Shown: positions 42,844 to 51,996, numbered from the stretch's first letter. The stretch: 64,000 bases of DNA from an uncultured Phascolarctobacterium sp. (GCF_934190775.1 NZ_CAKPTG010000015.1:1-64000); one strand, 5' to 3'. The notes: generated by a model not told the origin, from the letters alone. Translations and numbers: made by a program.

Positions 42844-44097
42844 TTACCAGAATTTGAGCATTTGGAAGAGGCTCTTTTTGAAGCCTTTTTCCGGCGGGAT
42901 TACCTCATGCAGAAATTTGGGCTTTACGTAACGCACAATCATCGGCGGTGTGCGCAGCGTTGTTTCTGCAAAGCGCGGCAGCTTGCTGTTGGCGGGAAGC
43001 TGCAGGCTGCGTACCTTGTCCTTGCTGTTGACGAAGCGGGCGCTGGCAGCGCCAGTCTGGCCGTTGACTACGATAACGAAGCGCTCGCCGGAGCTGTTGT
43101 CGGTATAGTCAACATAATAAATCGGCAGCATGATGTCAGCAGAATGCTTGCGGATATTGCGTGCCCATTTTTCAATCTTAACATCCTTTAAGCCGTAATT
43201 TTCGCAGAGCTTATTGCAAAGCTGCTCATTAATCATGCGGTCAAGATATTTTTGCACCGGGAAAAGGTTGCTGCGGGTGGTGATATGCACGTCGCCCTCC
43301 AAAAATACCGGGTCGAAGGGGGCGAATTCATCAAAGTTCCAGGGAGCAACCATATCGACGGCGTTTTCGTCAAAGACATAGGTTTGCGGATATACCCAGT
43401 TCAAAACCTCCTGATAAATTTCGCAGTCACCCTTGTTGCTGGAGATTTGCGCCTTGACGCGCAGGTCCGCAAGTGTATAGGGAGTATAAAAGGCGGTAAA
43501 TTTTTCCTTGATGGCCTTTTCCGCACCCTTGAAGGACATAGGCTCACGCTTCATCAGCAGCTGTGCTCTGCCAAAGGCCTGCTCCTTAGTGAGCTTGAAG
43601 GGCAGGGCGATGGAGGGGTAGCTGCGGGAGCCTGCGCCGATGAGCTGGTCCTTGTTGTAGCCGCCGGCCTTTAGTTCTTCCTGCGTCAGACGGTGACCGC
43701 AGTATTCGCAGGTAAAAATAGTCTGCGTGGATTCGCCGGTAACATCGGCGCCGCAGAGCGGGCAGGGCAGCTTGATGGTGTGGCTTTCTTTGTAAGTCTT
43801 GGTGCTGAGGGCGCTGAAAACGCCCAGCTTGTCTTCAATGCTTTGGGTATCGTTTTTGAGCATTTCGGGCAAAGGCTCCATAAAGTATACGTGGCCCAGC
43901 TTTACCAGACCGTTGACAACTTCTACCGGCTTATGGCGGTATTTGATTTCGGTATCAAGAATATTTTCGCTGTTCGGCCAAGGCTCCTTGCTGCCGCAGA
44001 AGGAGCAGATGAAGCTGGTGCTGCCAGCGTCGGAATACATGGTGCCGCCGCATTTTTCGCATTGTATAGCACAACATTCGTCGTTTTCTTTAAACAT
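42844..44097 (-). CDS. Double zinc-ribbon protein, unknown function
   Basis: 417 residues from ATG 44097 (GGGAG upstream). The longer frame start at 44139 lies upstream of the promoter -10 and is excluded. Two zinc ribbons are visible: CEKCGGTMYSDAGSTSFICSFCG (residues about 12-34) and CPLCGADV...CEYCGHRL (about 110-140). The rest (about residues 160-417) is soluble, alpha/beta, without recognised motif. Zinc-ribbon proteins of this build are often annotated TFIIB-type. It is preceded by the 32-bp regulon box and shares it with surface-protein genes. Confidence 0.75.
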   Translation of the reverse strand: MFKENDECCAIQCEKCGGTMYSDAGSTSFICSFCGSKEPWPNSENILDTEIKYRHKPVEVVNGLVKLGHVYFMEPLPEMLKNDTQSIEDKLGVFSALSTKTYKESHTIKLPCPLCGADVTGESTQTIFTCEYCGHRLTQEELKAGGYNKDQLIGAGSRSYPSIALPFKLTKEQAFGRAQLLMKREPMSFKGAEKAIKEKFTAFYTPYTLADLRVKAQISSNKGDCEIYQEVLNWVYPQTYVFDENAVDMVAPWNFDEFAPFDPVFLEGDVHITTRSNLFPVQKYLDRMINEQLCNKLCENYGLKDVKIEKWARNIRKHSADIMLPIYYVDYTDNSSGERFVIVVNGQTGAASARFVNSKDKVRSLQLPANSKLPRFAETTLRTPPMIVRYVKPKFLHEVIPPEKGFKKSLFQMLKFW

Positions 44098-44127
44098 AGG
44101 AACATCTCCCTTCTTTATCTTACTTTC

Positions 44128-44185
44128 ATTATAGCGCAAAAAGAGTATCAGCGCCCCACCCGAAAGGGGATTTTTGGGTAGGATG
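44128..44185 (-). promoter_or_regulatory. Regulon box copy 1 with -10 element
   Basis: On the minus strand CATCCTACCC (44176-44185), 14 nt, then GGGTGGGG (44154-44161). TATAAT (44128-44133) starts 19 nt after the base following the box. No TTGACA-like -35 is present. The start site would be about 24 nt before the zinc-ribbon gene. Confidence 0.75.
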
Positions 44186-44256
44186 GGGAGAAAATATTAA
44201 AGGCAAGGCATAATAGTGCAAAAACTCAGATAGCTTCTAAAGAAATTGAGCAAAGA

Positions 44257-44292
44257 AAAATTGTGCGGCTTTTTACGACCGCACAATTTTTA
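44257..44292 (-). terminator. Terminator of the autotransporter gene
   Basis: AAAATTGTGCGG (44257-44268) pairs perfectly with CCGCACAATTTT (44279-44290). On the minus strand it is followed by TTTTTCTTTG. Confidence 0.8.
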
Positions 44293-44341
44293 TTGTTTAC
44301 TAAAAACGCGAGATGCTTTGTGTGTTGAAAGGACTAACTTG

Positions 44342-46966
44342 TCAGAAGGTCCAGCGCATGCCTACGTTCCACTGCCACGGTGTCTTGTAGTCGCCGCCGA
44401 AGGCTTTGGCAACATCTGCATACAGGTAGCTGTTATCCTTGGTCTTGAGATTGAAGCCAATGCCTGCCTCGTACCAGGTGTCACCAAAATCGTTGCTGTA
44501 GGTAGTAGATACGCCATTATAGCTCAGGCGGGTGTCAGCGCTGCCGCCGAAGTCATGCAGTACAGAAGCTCTGGCGTAAACGTTGCCCTTGTCGCCCAGC
44601 TTGCTGCCAAGCTCGAAGCCTAGACGGCCAATGGTGCTGCTCTGGCTATCTTGACTGATAGCAATGCCGTTGGCGGTAGTGTAATCCTTACCGGCAATAC
44701 GCAGCCAGGAAAGCTGTGCCTGCGGGGTGAAGTAGGCCTTATCGCCCATAGCGATTTCTCTGCCGTATTCAGCACTGATGCTGCTGCCCCAGGTTTTGTA
44801 GTGACCATGGGTGAAGCCAATCGGTGCATAGATATCGTAATCATTGCTCAGACGACCTTCCTTCAGTACGATGTCTGCATAATGTCCCTTGTTGCCCAGC
44901 CAGGTGCCGTACAGAGTAAGTGCTAAGCTACGGTTTTTCGCTGTTGCGTCGCCATAGCTGGTTTTACCGCTGTTGCGGCTGATAGCAGCGCCGTAATGCC
45001 AATCGCCGCCAGCTTTATCATAGCCCAGCTGGAAGAAATTATTCTGGTTCTTGGCATTGTCATATTTAAATTCGCCGCGGTTCAGGCGAACCCAGAAGCC
45101 TTGGTCGCCTTCGCCCTGACGCAAATCGCCTAAACGCTTGCTGAGAGTAGCGTCCTCTTGTCTCCAGGACAGTGCTGCAGCGTTTTGCATATGGCTGATA
45201 GCATCCACAGTAGTGCTTTGGGCAATTTTTACATTGGCGATTGCGTTGCCGTCAATATGATTGATGGTATCTGCTTGCATCTGGCCGATGAGCAGACCTT
45301 CGTTTACCTGAACGTCAAATTTTGCTGCACTGTCATCGTGAATCTTCAGGCTGTTTTTAACGAGGCCTTCTAAGCCGTCTGCGTCCTTAACGTTATCAGC
45401 ATTGATGCCTGCATAGGAGGTATGTACTGTGGTAGCATCGGTGTCAGCGTTGTTTACGCAGAAGTAGCCGGTCTTGAGGTTGGCATCAGCTTCCAACGTC
45501 AGCTTGCCGCTGGTGCCCTTCAGGTGCAGAACGTCAATGTTCTGCGCCTCTTCTTTGGTCATGGTGATGTTACCATCATTCAAGGTGAGGTTTTCCAGAT
45601 AGCTGTAGCCGTTGCCGTACTCGCCTATAGCATGCCAGGTAGCTTTGTTGGCGAGTGTGAGGTTAATGGTACCATCATCATCCGTATCTTGACGAGAACC
45701 GCTTTGGTCGAGATTGCCTGTAATACTGGAAGCATCAGTGTTCAGGTTGAGGTTAACGATGGCGGTGTTGGCTGCGTGTACGTCGCCAACGATTACAACA
45801 TCGTTAGTTGTACCTTGGTTGATGTTGACAATAGTGTCGGTATGCCAAGTCGGATCCGGATCCTCGCCGTAAGCATTGATAGCGTTGAATGTTCTATTGT
45901 TCGCGTTGTTGACACCGGTGATGCTGCCGCCAGACATGTTGAGAACGGCACCATCCTCAACAAATAATACATTGACAGTACCACCATCACTATTGTTTTC
46001 AGCTCTGATATCTGTAATGCCAAGGTTGACCTCGGAATATAACCCTGCGCGTACACCAACGGCCATAACCGAACCATCGCCGCTGCTTTCAGCGCGAATA
46101 GTGCTGTTGTCACCGAGAGTAATGGTGGAGCTGTGAATAGCATTGAGTCCATAGCTGTAGCTTGGTTCATCAGGATTCGTAGAAATGCCTTTTACGTTAA
46201 TATGCGTTTCTCCGGCGTTGATTTCGGAGTTGCCTGCGGCAAAGATGCCGTTAGTGCGGGCTAAATCTTCAGCTGTAGCTTCGGTAGCAATTGTCAGCTT
46301 GCCAAAGTTCATTTTGGCTTGGTCTTGGGCTTCAATACCTGCTGCCCAGGCATAATAGCCATTTTTAGAAACAGCCTTGATATTTGTATTGCCGGTTACG
46401 GTCAGAGTATGCTCACTGTCTTCATCATCAAGATCGCGGCCCATGAAAATACCATCAGCAATACTTTCCGGCTTGCCGTCGGCAGTAATGTCGATATTGA
46501 GGTTTTCCATCTTGATATTGGCAGCATAAGTTTCAATGCCGGAAATATAGATTTTATCTTCATCTGCTTCACCTGTAGACTGACCGGTAATATGAACATC
46601 CTTGGCGGTGAGCTTGCAGGGATTGTCATAGTTAGAGGTTGCTGTAAAAATACCATTGGTGTAACTATCCTTAACATCAAGCTGCAGGTTCAACGGTGTA
46701 GTAAATTTTAAATGCGTTCCTTCGTCCCCAATCCAAACAGCAGGGCCGGGGTTAGTCCATTTTACTACGTCGCCTTCAGCAAAGGTATAAGTGGATTCCA
46801 TACCAACTGTAGTGCGGATGCCATGAGCAGCATAAGCATCACTTGCACCGTTAATCTGGTCAGTATACTCCTGCGCAGAAATGATGGATGGTTGTGCCCC
46901 CCCGATGTACAGCGCAAGCATTATAGCTGTTGTTAGGGTTCTGGATATTAATTTTTTGCGTTGCAT
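44342..46966 (-). CDS. Autotransporter outer-membrane beta-barrel protein
   Basis: 874 residues from ATG 46966 (AAAGGTGG upstream). Signal peptide about 1-31 (ALYIGGAQPSIISAQ). The passenger (about 35-590) is rich in Thr, Asn, Ala and Gly, with short repeats typical of a beta-helix (NINQGTTNDVVIVGDVHAAN). A C-terminal 12-stranded autotransporter barrel of about 280 residues (from WRQEDATLSKRLGDLR) ends in Trp-Thr-Phe, the expected BAM signal. Its presence shows a diderm envelope. It is controlled by the 32-bp regulon box at 47084-47115. Adhesin or enzymatic function of the passenger is not evident. Confidence 0.9.
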   Translation of the reverse strand: MQRKKLISRTLTTAIMLALYIGGAQPSIISAQEYTDQINGASDAYAAHGIRTTVGMESTYTFAEGDVVKWTNPGPAVWIGDEGTHLKFTTPLNLQLDVKDSYTNGIFTATSNYDNPCKLTAKDVHITGQSTGEADEDKIYISGIETYAANIKMENLNIDITADGKPESIADGIFMGRDLDDEDSEHTLTVTGNTNIKAVSKNGYYAWAAGIEAQDQAKMNFGKLTIATEATAEDLARTNGIFAAGNSEINAGETHINVKGISTNPDEPSYSYGLNAIHSSTITLGDNSTIRAESSGDGSVMAVGVRAGLYSEVNLGITDIRAENNSDGGTVNVLFVEDGAVLNMSGGSITGVNNANNRTFNAINAYGEDPDPTWHTDTIVNINQGTTNDVVIVGDVHAANTAIVNLNLNTDASSITGNLDQSGSRQDTDDDGTINLTLANKATWHAIGEYGNGYSYLENLTLNDGNITMTKEEAQNIDVLHLKGTSGKLTLEADANLKTGYFCVNNADTDATTVHTSYAGINADNVKDADGLEGLVKNSLKIHDDSAAKFDVQVNEGLLIGQMQADTINHIDGNAIANVKIAQSTTVDAISHMQNAAALSWRQEDATLSKRLGDLRQGEGDQGFWVRLNRGEFKYDNAKNQNNFFQLGYDKAGGDWHYGAAISRNSGKTSYGDATAKNRSLALTLYGTWLGNKGHYADIVLKEGRLSNDYDIYAPIGFTHGHYKTWGSSISAEYGREIAMGDKAYFTPQAQLSWLRIAGKDYTTANGIAISQDSQSSTIGRLGFELGSKLGDKGNVYARASVLHDFGGSADTRLSYNGVSTTYSNDFGDTWYEAGIGFNLKTKDNSYLYADVAKAFGGDYKTPWQWNVGMRWTF

Positions 46967-47057
46967 AAACAAGACCACCTTTCTTTAAATCGGCCAACAT
47001 AAAGAAAACTTTAAGAATATTACAATAATTAATCAGCCGATTCTTTTCTACATCTGC

Positions 47058-47115
47058 ATTATATATCAGGCAACAGAAAAACACCCCACCCCAAATGGCA
47101 ATTTCGGGTAGGATG
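47058..47115 (-). promoter_or_regulatory. Regulon box copy 2 with -10 element
   Basis: On the minus strand CATCCTACCC (47106-47115), 14 nt, GGGTGGGG (47084-47091), one base, 19 nt, then TATAAT (47058-47063). It drives the autotransporter gene, with a predicted 85-nt 5' UTR. Confidence 0.8.
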
Positions 47116-47161
47116 CAATGAAAAATTTTAAACTTTGCGAAAAATTTTGAAGTTTTCCTCC

Positions 47162-47219
47162 CATCCTACCCCAAATCACTCTTTCGGGTAGGGACAAAGC
47201 TGCGTTGATACGCTATGCT
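47162..47219 (+). promoter_or_regulatory. Regulon box copy 3 with -10 element
   Basis: CATCCTACCC (47162-47171), 14 nt, GGGTAGGG (47186-47193), one base, 19 nt, then TATGCT (47214-47219). It is divergent from copy 2 and drives the exported-protein pair at 47254-48355. Confidence 0.78.
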
Positions 47220-47253
47220 ATAAGCAGAAGAGTAGCAAAAGGTGGTGAGCAGC

Positions 47254-47808
47254 ATGCGCAAACAAAAAAGTAATAAGCTGAGAATTATTCACCTGCTGTT
47301 ATTGGCAGCGCTCCTGCTGCTGACAGCAAAGCTGATTTATGCCCAGGTGCGGGGAGGCGATAGCATGGGACGTATAGAATGGACGGGTATGCAATTATAC
47401 AGAAACGGCTCGAATTATGATTATAGCTATAATTATGCGCTGCGTTTGGACGCTAAAAGCGGGCAGATGCTTTATGACTGCAGTTTTAAGGCTCCGGTAA
47501 ATCTCAATGACGAAATCTGGCGCTGCGAGCTGGAGAGCGTCCCTGTGACGCGCGAGGAGCTGGCGCCTCTTGATGCGCTTATCCAAGGACTGCCGCTGGT
47601 ACCGCCCAAGGAACCTGAGCCGGTTGATGAGGATTTGCTTGTCTGTGATGAAACTAATGAAATTTTTGATGTGCGTATTGCCAATTATAAGGATAGAAGC
47701 GTCAAAAAGCTGACGGCGCCTTTGAGCGGGGAGCAAAGAGAGGAGCTGCAAAAGCAGTTTCTGCAGCTTTACCTGAAGGCTAAGGACAGAGCGCCGATTC
47801 ACAGATAA
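47254..47808 (+). CDS. Exported protein, paralogue of the following gene
   Basis: 184 residues from ATG 47254 (AGGTGG SD). N-terminal signal sequence or anchor (IIHLLLLAALLLLTAKLIYA). The mature part starts RIEWTGMQLYRNG, then LYDCSFKAP, PLDALIQGLPL, and ends with a helix. Each segment has a counterpart in the next gene (VEWSAFYMNRN, FSCFFVDK, ELDAFIQKLPL). No known family. It is the first gene behind regulon box copy 3. Confidence 0.72.
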   Translation: MRKQKSNKLRIIHLLLLAALLLLTAKLIYAQVRGGDSMGRIEWTGMQLYRNGSNYDYSYNYALRLDAKSGQMLYDCSFKAPVNLNDEIWRCELESVPVTREELAPLDALIQGLPLVPPKEPEPVDEDLLVCDETNEIFDVRIANYKDRSVKKLTAPLSGEQREELQKQFLQLYLKAKDRAPIHR

Positions 47809-47830
47809 GAGTAATGAGGCGGTGAGCAGT

Positions 47831-48355
47831 ATGTACAGCAAATTGTGGAAAATCGGCAAAATGCTGCTGGTGGTACTTGTACTGCTGACAGCTAATATAG
47901 GTTGTGCGCCGGTAAAAGGAGAAGATAAGATGACAAACGTAGAATGGTCTGCCTTTTATATGAACCGGAACCATCAGTTCCGCACTCTGTGCTACCGCTT
48001 TGAGGTTAACTATGATCCCTTTAAGGAAGGGCAGGCTACCTTCAGCTGCTTTTTTGTCGATAAAAAGGGCGATAATTGCCTGCTGTCATCAGCTAAGGTG
48101 ACAAGTGAGGATCTGGCAGAGCTGGATGCTTTTATCCAGAAGCTGCCGCTCGCAGAGCAGGAGCAAAAGCAGAAGCAGACGGATATGCTGTTTGCGCACG
48201 ATGCGACAACAAAGGAGTTTTATATTACTCTTGGCAGCTATAAAAATAAGAACAGACGCAAGGTAAAGCCGCAGCTAAGCAGTATGCAGCAGGATAAAGC
48301 ATTGGATATTTTGAAGAGGTTGTATGCTGAGGTGAGCAAGCGAGAGGGGAAATAG
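47831..48355 (+). CDS. Exported (putative lipo-)protein, tandem paralogue
   Basis: 174 residues from ATG 47831 (GAGGCGG SD), 22 nt after the previous gene. The signal ends TANIGC (Cys25), a lipobox-like site with a non-canonical Asn at -3. The mature part is colinear with its neighbour, indicating tandem duplication followed by strong divergence. Function unknown; co-control with the autotransporter suggests a role in the envelope. Confidence 0.72.
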   Translation: MYSKLWKIGKMLLVVLVLLTANIGCAPVKGEDKMTNVEWSAFYMNRNHQFRTLCYRFEVNYDPFKEGQATFSCFFVDKKGDNCLLSSAKVTSEDLAELDAFIQKLPLAEQEQKQKQTDMLFAHDATTKEFYITLGSYKNKNRRKVKPQLSSMQQDKALDILKRLYAEVSKREGK

Positions 48356-48376
48356 CGCCAGATGCTTTGAGTTTAG

Positions 48377-48403
48377 AGAACCGCCGTGAGGCGGTTCTTT
48401 TTA
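48377..48403 (+). terminator. Terminator of the exported-protein pair
   Basis: AGAACCGCC (48377-48385) and GGCGGTTCT (48390-48398) form a 9-bp stem with GTGA loop, followed by TTTTT. The identical hairpin occurs behind the OmpM porin gene (63863-63884). Confidence 0.88.
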
Positions 48404-48444
48404 CGTGTGCAGTTTTCAATATTGCCAAATCACTGAACGAATTA

Positions 48445-48522
48445 CGTCCAAATGACCTAATAAATCGCGTCCAAATGACCTAATAAATCGCGTCCAAATG
48501 ACCTAACAAATCACGTCCAAAT
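48445..48522 (+). repeat. 23-bp tandem repeats upstream of gatC
   Basis: Three consecutive 23-bp units (48445-48467, 48468-48490, 48491-48513) begin CGTCCAAATGACCTAA. They are followed by a 9-bp partial unit; CCAAATCACTGAA flanks the array on both sides. There are no spacers, so it is not a CRISPR. The 48356-48684 gap holds this array, a terminator and the gat promoter only. Confidence 0.85.
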
Positions 48523-48624
48523 CACTGAAAAGACTTGCAAAGCCCCATGAAAACTGAGTTTCCTAAAAATATCCCTGTAACAGCGTTCAAAACACCTTAC
48601 TCAGTGTACTTTACCTGCTAAATG

Positions 48625-48633
48625 TGTTATAAT
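48625..48633 (+). promoter_or_regulatory. Extended -10 promoter of gatCAB
   Basis: TGTTATAAT gives a TG-extended -10 with TATAAT at 48628-48633. The -35 (TGTACT region) is weak. The start site is about 45 nt before gatC. Confidence 0.6.
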
Positions 48634-48684
48634 AAAACAGGTTATTTGTAAAAATAAAACGAGTTTTTATAGGATGGTGAAAAA

Positions 48685-48972
48685 ATGAAAGTTTCTGCTG
48701 AAGACGTAAAGCATATCGCACAGCTTTCCCGTTTGACTGTTCCTGCTTCCGAAATGGAAGTGTTCACCGAGCAGTTCAACCAGATTCTTAACTATGCCGA
48801 CATTCTTGAAAAAATTGATACCGCTGGTATTGAACCTACCCCGTACGTACTGCCGGTAAGCAACGTACTGCGTGAGGACGTTGTCAAAGAAGGCGTATCC
48901 CACGAGGAAGCATTGAAGAACGCTCCTGCTGTTCACAATGACGGCTTTAAGGTACCGCGCGTAATCGAATAA
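48685..48972 (+). CDS. gatC: Asp/Glu-tRNA amidotransferase subunit C
   Basis: 95 residues: MKVSAEDVKHIAQLSRLTV and the RLREDVV-like middle (NVLREDVVKEG). It is the small stabilising subunit of GatCAB. First gene of the gatCAB operon, 16 nt before gatA. Confidence 0.95.
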   Translation: MKVSAEDVKHIAQLSRLTVPASEMEVFTEQFNQILNYADILEKIDTAGIEPTPYVLPVSNVLREDVVKEGVSHEEALKNAPAVHNDGFKVPRVIE

Positions 48973-48988
48973 GAAGGAGGCAAACGCT

Positions 48989-50458
48989 GTGGATTTGTAT
49001 AAACTTACTGCGCACGAGCTGCATGAAAAGCTCGTCAACAAAGAAGTAAGCTCCGTCGAATTAACTAACGCTGTTATTGCGCGTGTCGACGCAGTTGAAG
49101 ACCAGGTTAACGCTTACGTAACCCTGGATAAAGAAAACGCTCTGGCACAGGCTGCTAAGGTTGATGCCAAAATTGCTGCAGGCGAGAAAATCGCTCCGCT
49201 GGCAGGTATTCCTGGCGCAATCAAAGATAATATTTCTACCAAAGGTCTGCGCACTACCTGTTCTTCCAAAATGCTGGAGAACTTCATTCCTGTATATGAC
49301 GCACATGTTATCAAAAACCTGCGCGCTGACGAAACCATTTTCCTGGGCAAAACCAACCTGGATGAATTTGCTATGGGCTCTACCACCAAGACCTCTCATT
49401 TTGGTGTAACCCATAACCCCTGGAACCTGGACCGCGTTCCTGGCGGCTCCTCCGGCGGTAGTGCTGCTGCTATCGCTGCAGGCGAAGCAATCTGGACTCT
49501 GGGCTCCGATACCGGCGGTTCTATCCGCCAACCGGCATCCTTCAACGGCTGCGTTGGTATTAAACCGACCTATGGCCGCGTATCCCGTTATGGCTGCGTA
49601 GCATTCGCATCCTCTCTGGATCAGATCGGACCTATCACCAAAGACGTAACCGACGCTGCTCTGGTACTCAACAGCATCTGCGGTAAGGACGAGATGGACT
49701 CCACCTCCCTGAACGTAGAGGTTCCAGACTTCACCAAAGCACTGGTAAATGACGTTAAAGGCCTGCGCATCGGTCTGCCGAAGGAATATTTCGGTGAAGG
49801 CGTTGATGCTAAGGTTAAGGCTGAAATCATGAAGGCCGTTGAAAAATATAAAGAGCTGGGCGCTGAAATCGTTGAGGTTTCCCTGCCGCATACCGAATAT
49901 GCTGTAATCACCTATTATATCATTGCTCCGGCTGAAGCTTCCGCTAACCTGGCACGCTTCGACGGCGTTCGCTACGGTTACCGCAATGTTGATGCAACCT
50001 CCGCTCCGGAAATGACCACCATGAGCCGTACCGAAGGCTTCGGTCAGGAAGTACGCCGCCGCATTATGCTGGGCACCTACGTACTGAGCAGCGGTTACTA
50101 TGACGCATACTACAACAAGGCTATGCAGGTTCGTACCCTCATCCGCCGCGACTTTGAAGCTGCGTTTGAAAAATGCGACGTACTGCTGACCCCGACCTCT
50201 CCGGTTCCTGCTTACGGCATCAACGACAAGATGGATCCGCTGACCATGTACATGCTGGACGTAACCACTATTCCGGTAAATATGGCTGGTCTGCCGGGTA
50301 TTTCCATTCCTTGCGGCTTTGCTGATGACGGCATGCCTATCGGTATGCAGCTGATCGGCAAGGTTCTGGACGAAGCAACCATTCTGCGTGCTGCTTATAC
50401 CTTTGAACAGGCAACCGAATATCATAAAGTATTCGCACCGCTGGGAGGTAACAAATAA
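48989..50458 (+). CDS. gatA: Asp/Glu-tRNA amidotransferase subunit A
   Basis: 489 residues starting at GTG 48989 (AGGAGG upstream). Amidase signature with the Ser-cisSer-Lys triad: GAIKDN, GGSSGGSAAA and GSDTGGSIRQPASF. It releases ammonia from glutamine for transamidation of mischarged Glu-tRNA-Gln or Asp-tRNA-Asn. Confidence 0.98.
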   Translation: MDLYKLTAHELHEKLVNKEVSSVELTNAVIARVDAVEDQVNAYVTLDKENALAQAAKVDAKIAAGEKIAPLAGIPGAIKDNISTKGLRTTCSSKMLENFIPVYDAHVIKNLRADETIFLGKTNLDEFAMGSTTKTSHFGVTHNPWNLDRVPGGSSGGSAAAIAAGEAIWTLGSDTGGSIRQPASFNGCVGIKPTYGRVSRYGCVAFASSLDQIGPITKDVTDAALVLNSICGKDEMDSTSLNVEVPDFTKALVNDVKGLRIGLPKEYFGEGVDAKVKAEIMKAVEKYKELGAEIVEVSLPHTEYAVITYYIIAPAEASANLARFDGVRYGYRNVDATSAPEMTTMSRTEGFGQEVRRRIMLGTYVLSSGYYDAYYNKAMQVRTLIRRDFEAAFEKCDVLLTPTSPVPAYGINDKMDPLTMYMLDVTTIPVNMAGLPGISIPCGFADDGMPIGMQLIGKVLDEATILRAAYTFEQATEYHKVFAPLGGNK

Positions 50459-51900
50459 TGACTAAATATATTACCGTTATCGGCCTGGAAGTTCATGCCG
50501 AGCTGAAAACCAAAACTAAAGCATTCTGCAGCTGCTCCACTGCCTTCGGCAGCCTGCCCAACACCCACGTATGCCCGGTTTGCCTGGGTATGCCCGGTGC
50601 ACTGCCTGTGCTGAACAAGCAGGTTGTTGATTTCGCTATCAAGGCTGGCCTGGCGCTGAACTGCGATATCCAGAAATACAACAAATTTGACCGTAAAAAC
50701 TACTTCTATCCTGACCTGTCCAAGAACTATCAGATTTCCCAATTTGATAAACCTATCTGCCTGGGCGGCCATATCGACATCGTTGTTGACGGCGAGCATA
50801 AACGCATCGGCGTTACCCGTATCCACATGGAAGAGGATGCAGGCAAGCTGAACCACAGCGGCGCCACCATCAGCACCTCCGACTCCTCCGCAGTTGACTA
50901 CAACCGTGCAGGCGTACCGCTGATTGAGATTGTATCTGAGCCGGATATGCGTAGTGCTGCTGAAGCTCGTGCTTACATGGAAAACCTGAAAGCAATTCTG
51001 GAATATACCGATGTTTGCGACTGCAAAATGCAGGAAGGCAGCCTGCGCTGCGACGCTAACATTTCCATCATGCCTGAAGGCGCTAAGGAATTCGGTACCC
51101 GTGCCGAAATTAAAAACCTGAACTCCTTCCGTGCTCTGGAGCGTGCTATCAACTACGAAGTTGAGCGCCAAAAAGAGGTTCTGGAGGATGGCGGCCACGT
51201 TGTTCAGGAAACCCGTACCTGGGACGAAGCTAACGGTGTAACCCTGTCCATGCGTTCTAAGGAAGAAGCACATGACTATCGTTACTTCCCTGAGCCTGAC
51301 CTCGTTCCGGTACAGCTGGACGATGCCTGGATTGAGCGTATCCGCGAAACTCTGCCGGAGCTGCCGGCTCAACGTCAGGCACGCCTGATGAGCGAGCATG
51401 GTCTGCCGGAATATGATGCTTCCCAGATCGTTTCCACTAAGGCTATGGCTGAATACTTTGATGAAGCAGTTAAGACCGCTAAGGACAGCAAGGCAGTTTC
51501 CAACTGGCTGCTGGGCGATGTATCTGCTTACATGAACAATGAAGGCATTACCATTGCTGATTTCAAGGTAACCCCTGCACACCTGGCAGAGCTGGTTAAC
51601 CTGATTAAAGACGGCGTGCTGTCCAGCAAGCTGGCTAAAAAGGTCTTTGCGGAAATGCTCAAAGAGGATGAGGCTCCGAAGGCTCTCGTTAAGAAGCTTG
51701 GTCTGGAGCAGGTTAGTGATGAAGGCGCTATCCTCAAGCTGGTTGAAGAAACCATCGCTGAGAACCCGCAATCCGTTGCTGACTACAAGGCTGGTAAAGA
51801 TAAGGCTATCGGCTTCCTCGTTGGCCAGATTATGAAAAAATCTCGCGGCAAGGCTAACCCGGGCATGGTTACTAAGATGCTTAAGGAAAAAATGCAATAA
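50458..51900 (+). CDS. gatB: Asp/Glu-tRNA amidotransferase subunit B
   Basis: 480 residues. ATG overlaps the gatA stop by one base (TAATG). Signature IGLEVHAELKTKTKAFCSC, the Cys-rich zinc site (CPVCLGMPGALP) and the C-terminal YqeY-like tail. It performs kinase and amidotransferase steps on the tRNA-linked amino acid. Confidence 0.98.
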   Translation: MTKYITVIGLEVHAELKTKTKAFCSCSTAFGSLPNTHVCPVCLGMPGALPVLNKQVVDFAIKAGLALNCDIQKYNKFDRKNYFYPDLSKNYQISQFDKPICLGGHIDIVVDGEHKRIGVTRIHMEEDAGKLNHSGATISTSDSSAVDYNRAGVPLIEIVSEPDMRSAAEARAYMENLKAILEYTDVCDCKMQEGSLRCDANISIMPEGAKEFGTRAEIKNLNSFRALERAINYEVERQKEVLEDGGHVVQETRTWDEANGVTLSMRSKEEAHDYRYFPEPDLVPVQLDDAWIERIRETLPELPAQRQARLMSEHGLPEYDASQIVSTKAMAEYFDEAVKTAKDSKAVSNWLLGDVSAYMNNEGITIADFKVTPAHLAELVNLIKDGVLSSKLAKKVFAEMLKEDEAPKALVKKLGLEQVSDEGAILKLVEETIAENPQSVADYKAGKDKAIGFLVGQIMKKSRGKANPGMVTKMLKEKMQ

Positions 51901-51948
51901 GGCATACATAGCCTGGCAATATCTGCGTGTATTAAAAGCATAAAAATC

Positions 51949-51996
51949 AGCACCTCGCTTTGACGTAAATTTTACGTTTGAGCGAGGTGCTTTTTA
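51949..51996 (+). terminator. Terminator of gatCAB
   Basis: AGCACCTCGCT (51949-51959) pairs with AGCGAGGTGCT (51981-51991), with an inner ACGTAAA/TTTACGT stem, followed by TTTTT. Confidence 0.9.

Noticed and set aside
44098..44139. Earlier start of the zinc-ribbon gene
   Set aside because: The start at 44139 lies upstream of the -10 of its own regulon-box promoter, so it would not be in the transcript.
48445..48522. Possible CRISPR array
   Set aside because: The 23-bp units are directly adjacent with no spacers, and no cas genes are present.
50422..51909. 495-codon minus-strand frame over gatB, and a 454-codon frame over gatA (49061-50425)
   Set aside because: Both are fully antisense to gatB and gatA, whose motifs are certain; they show Phe/Asn/Gln-rich shadow composition.
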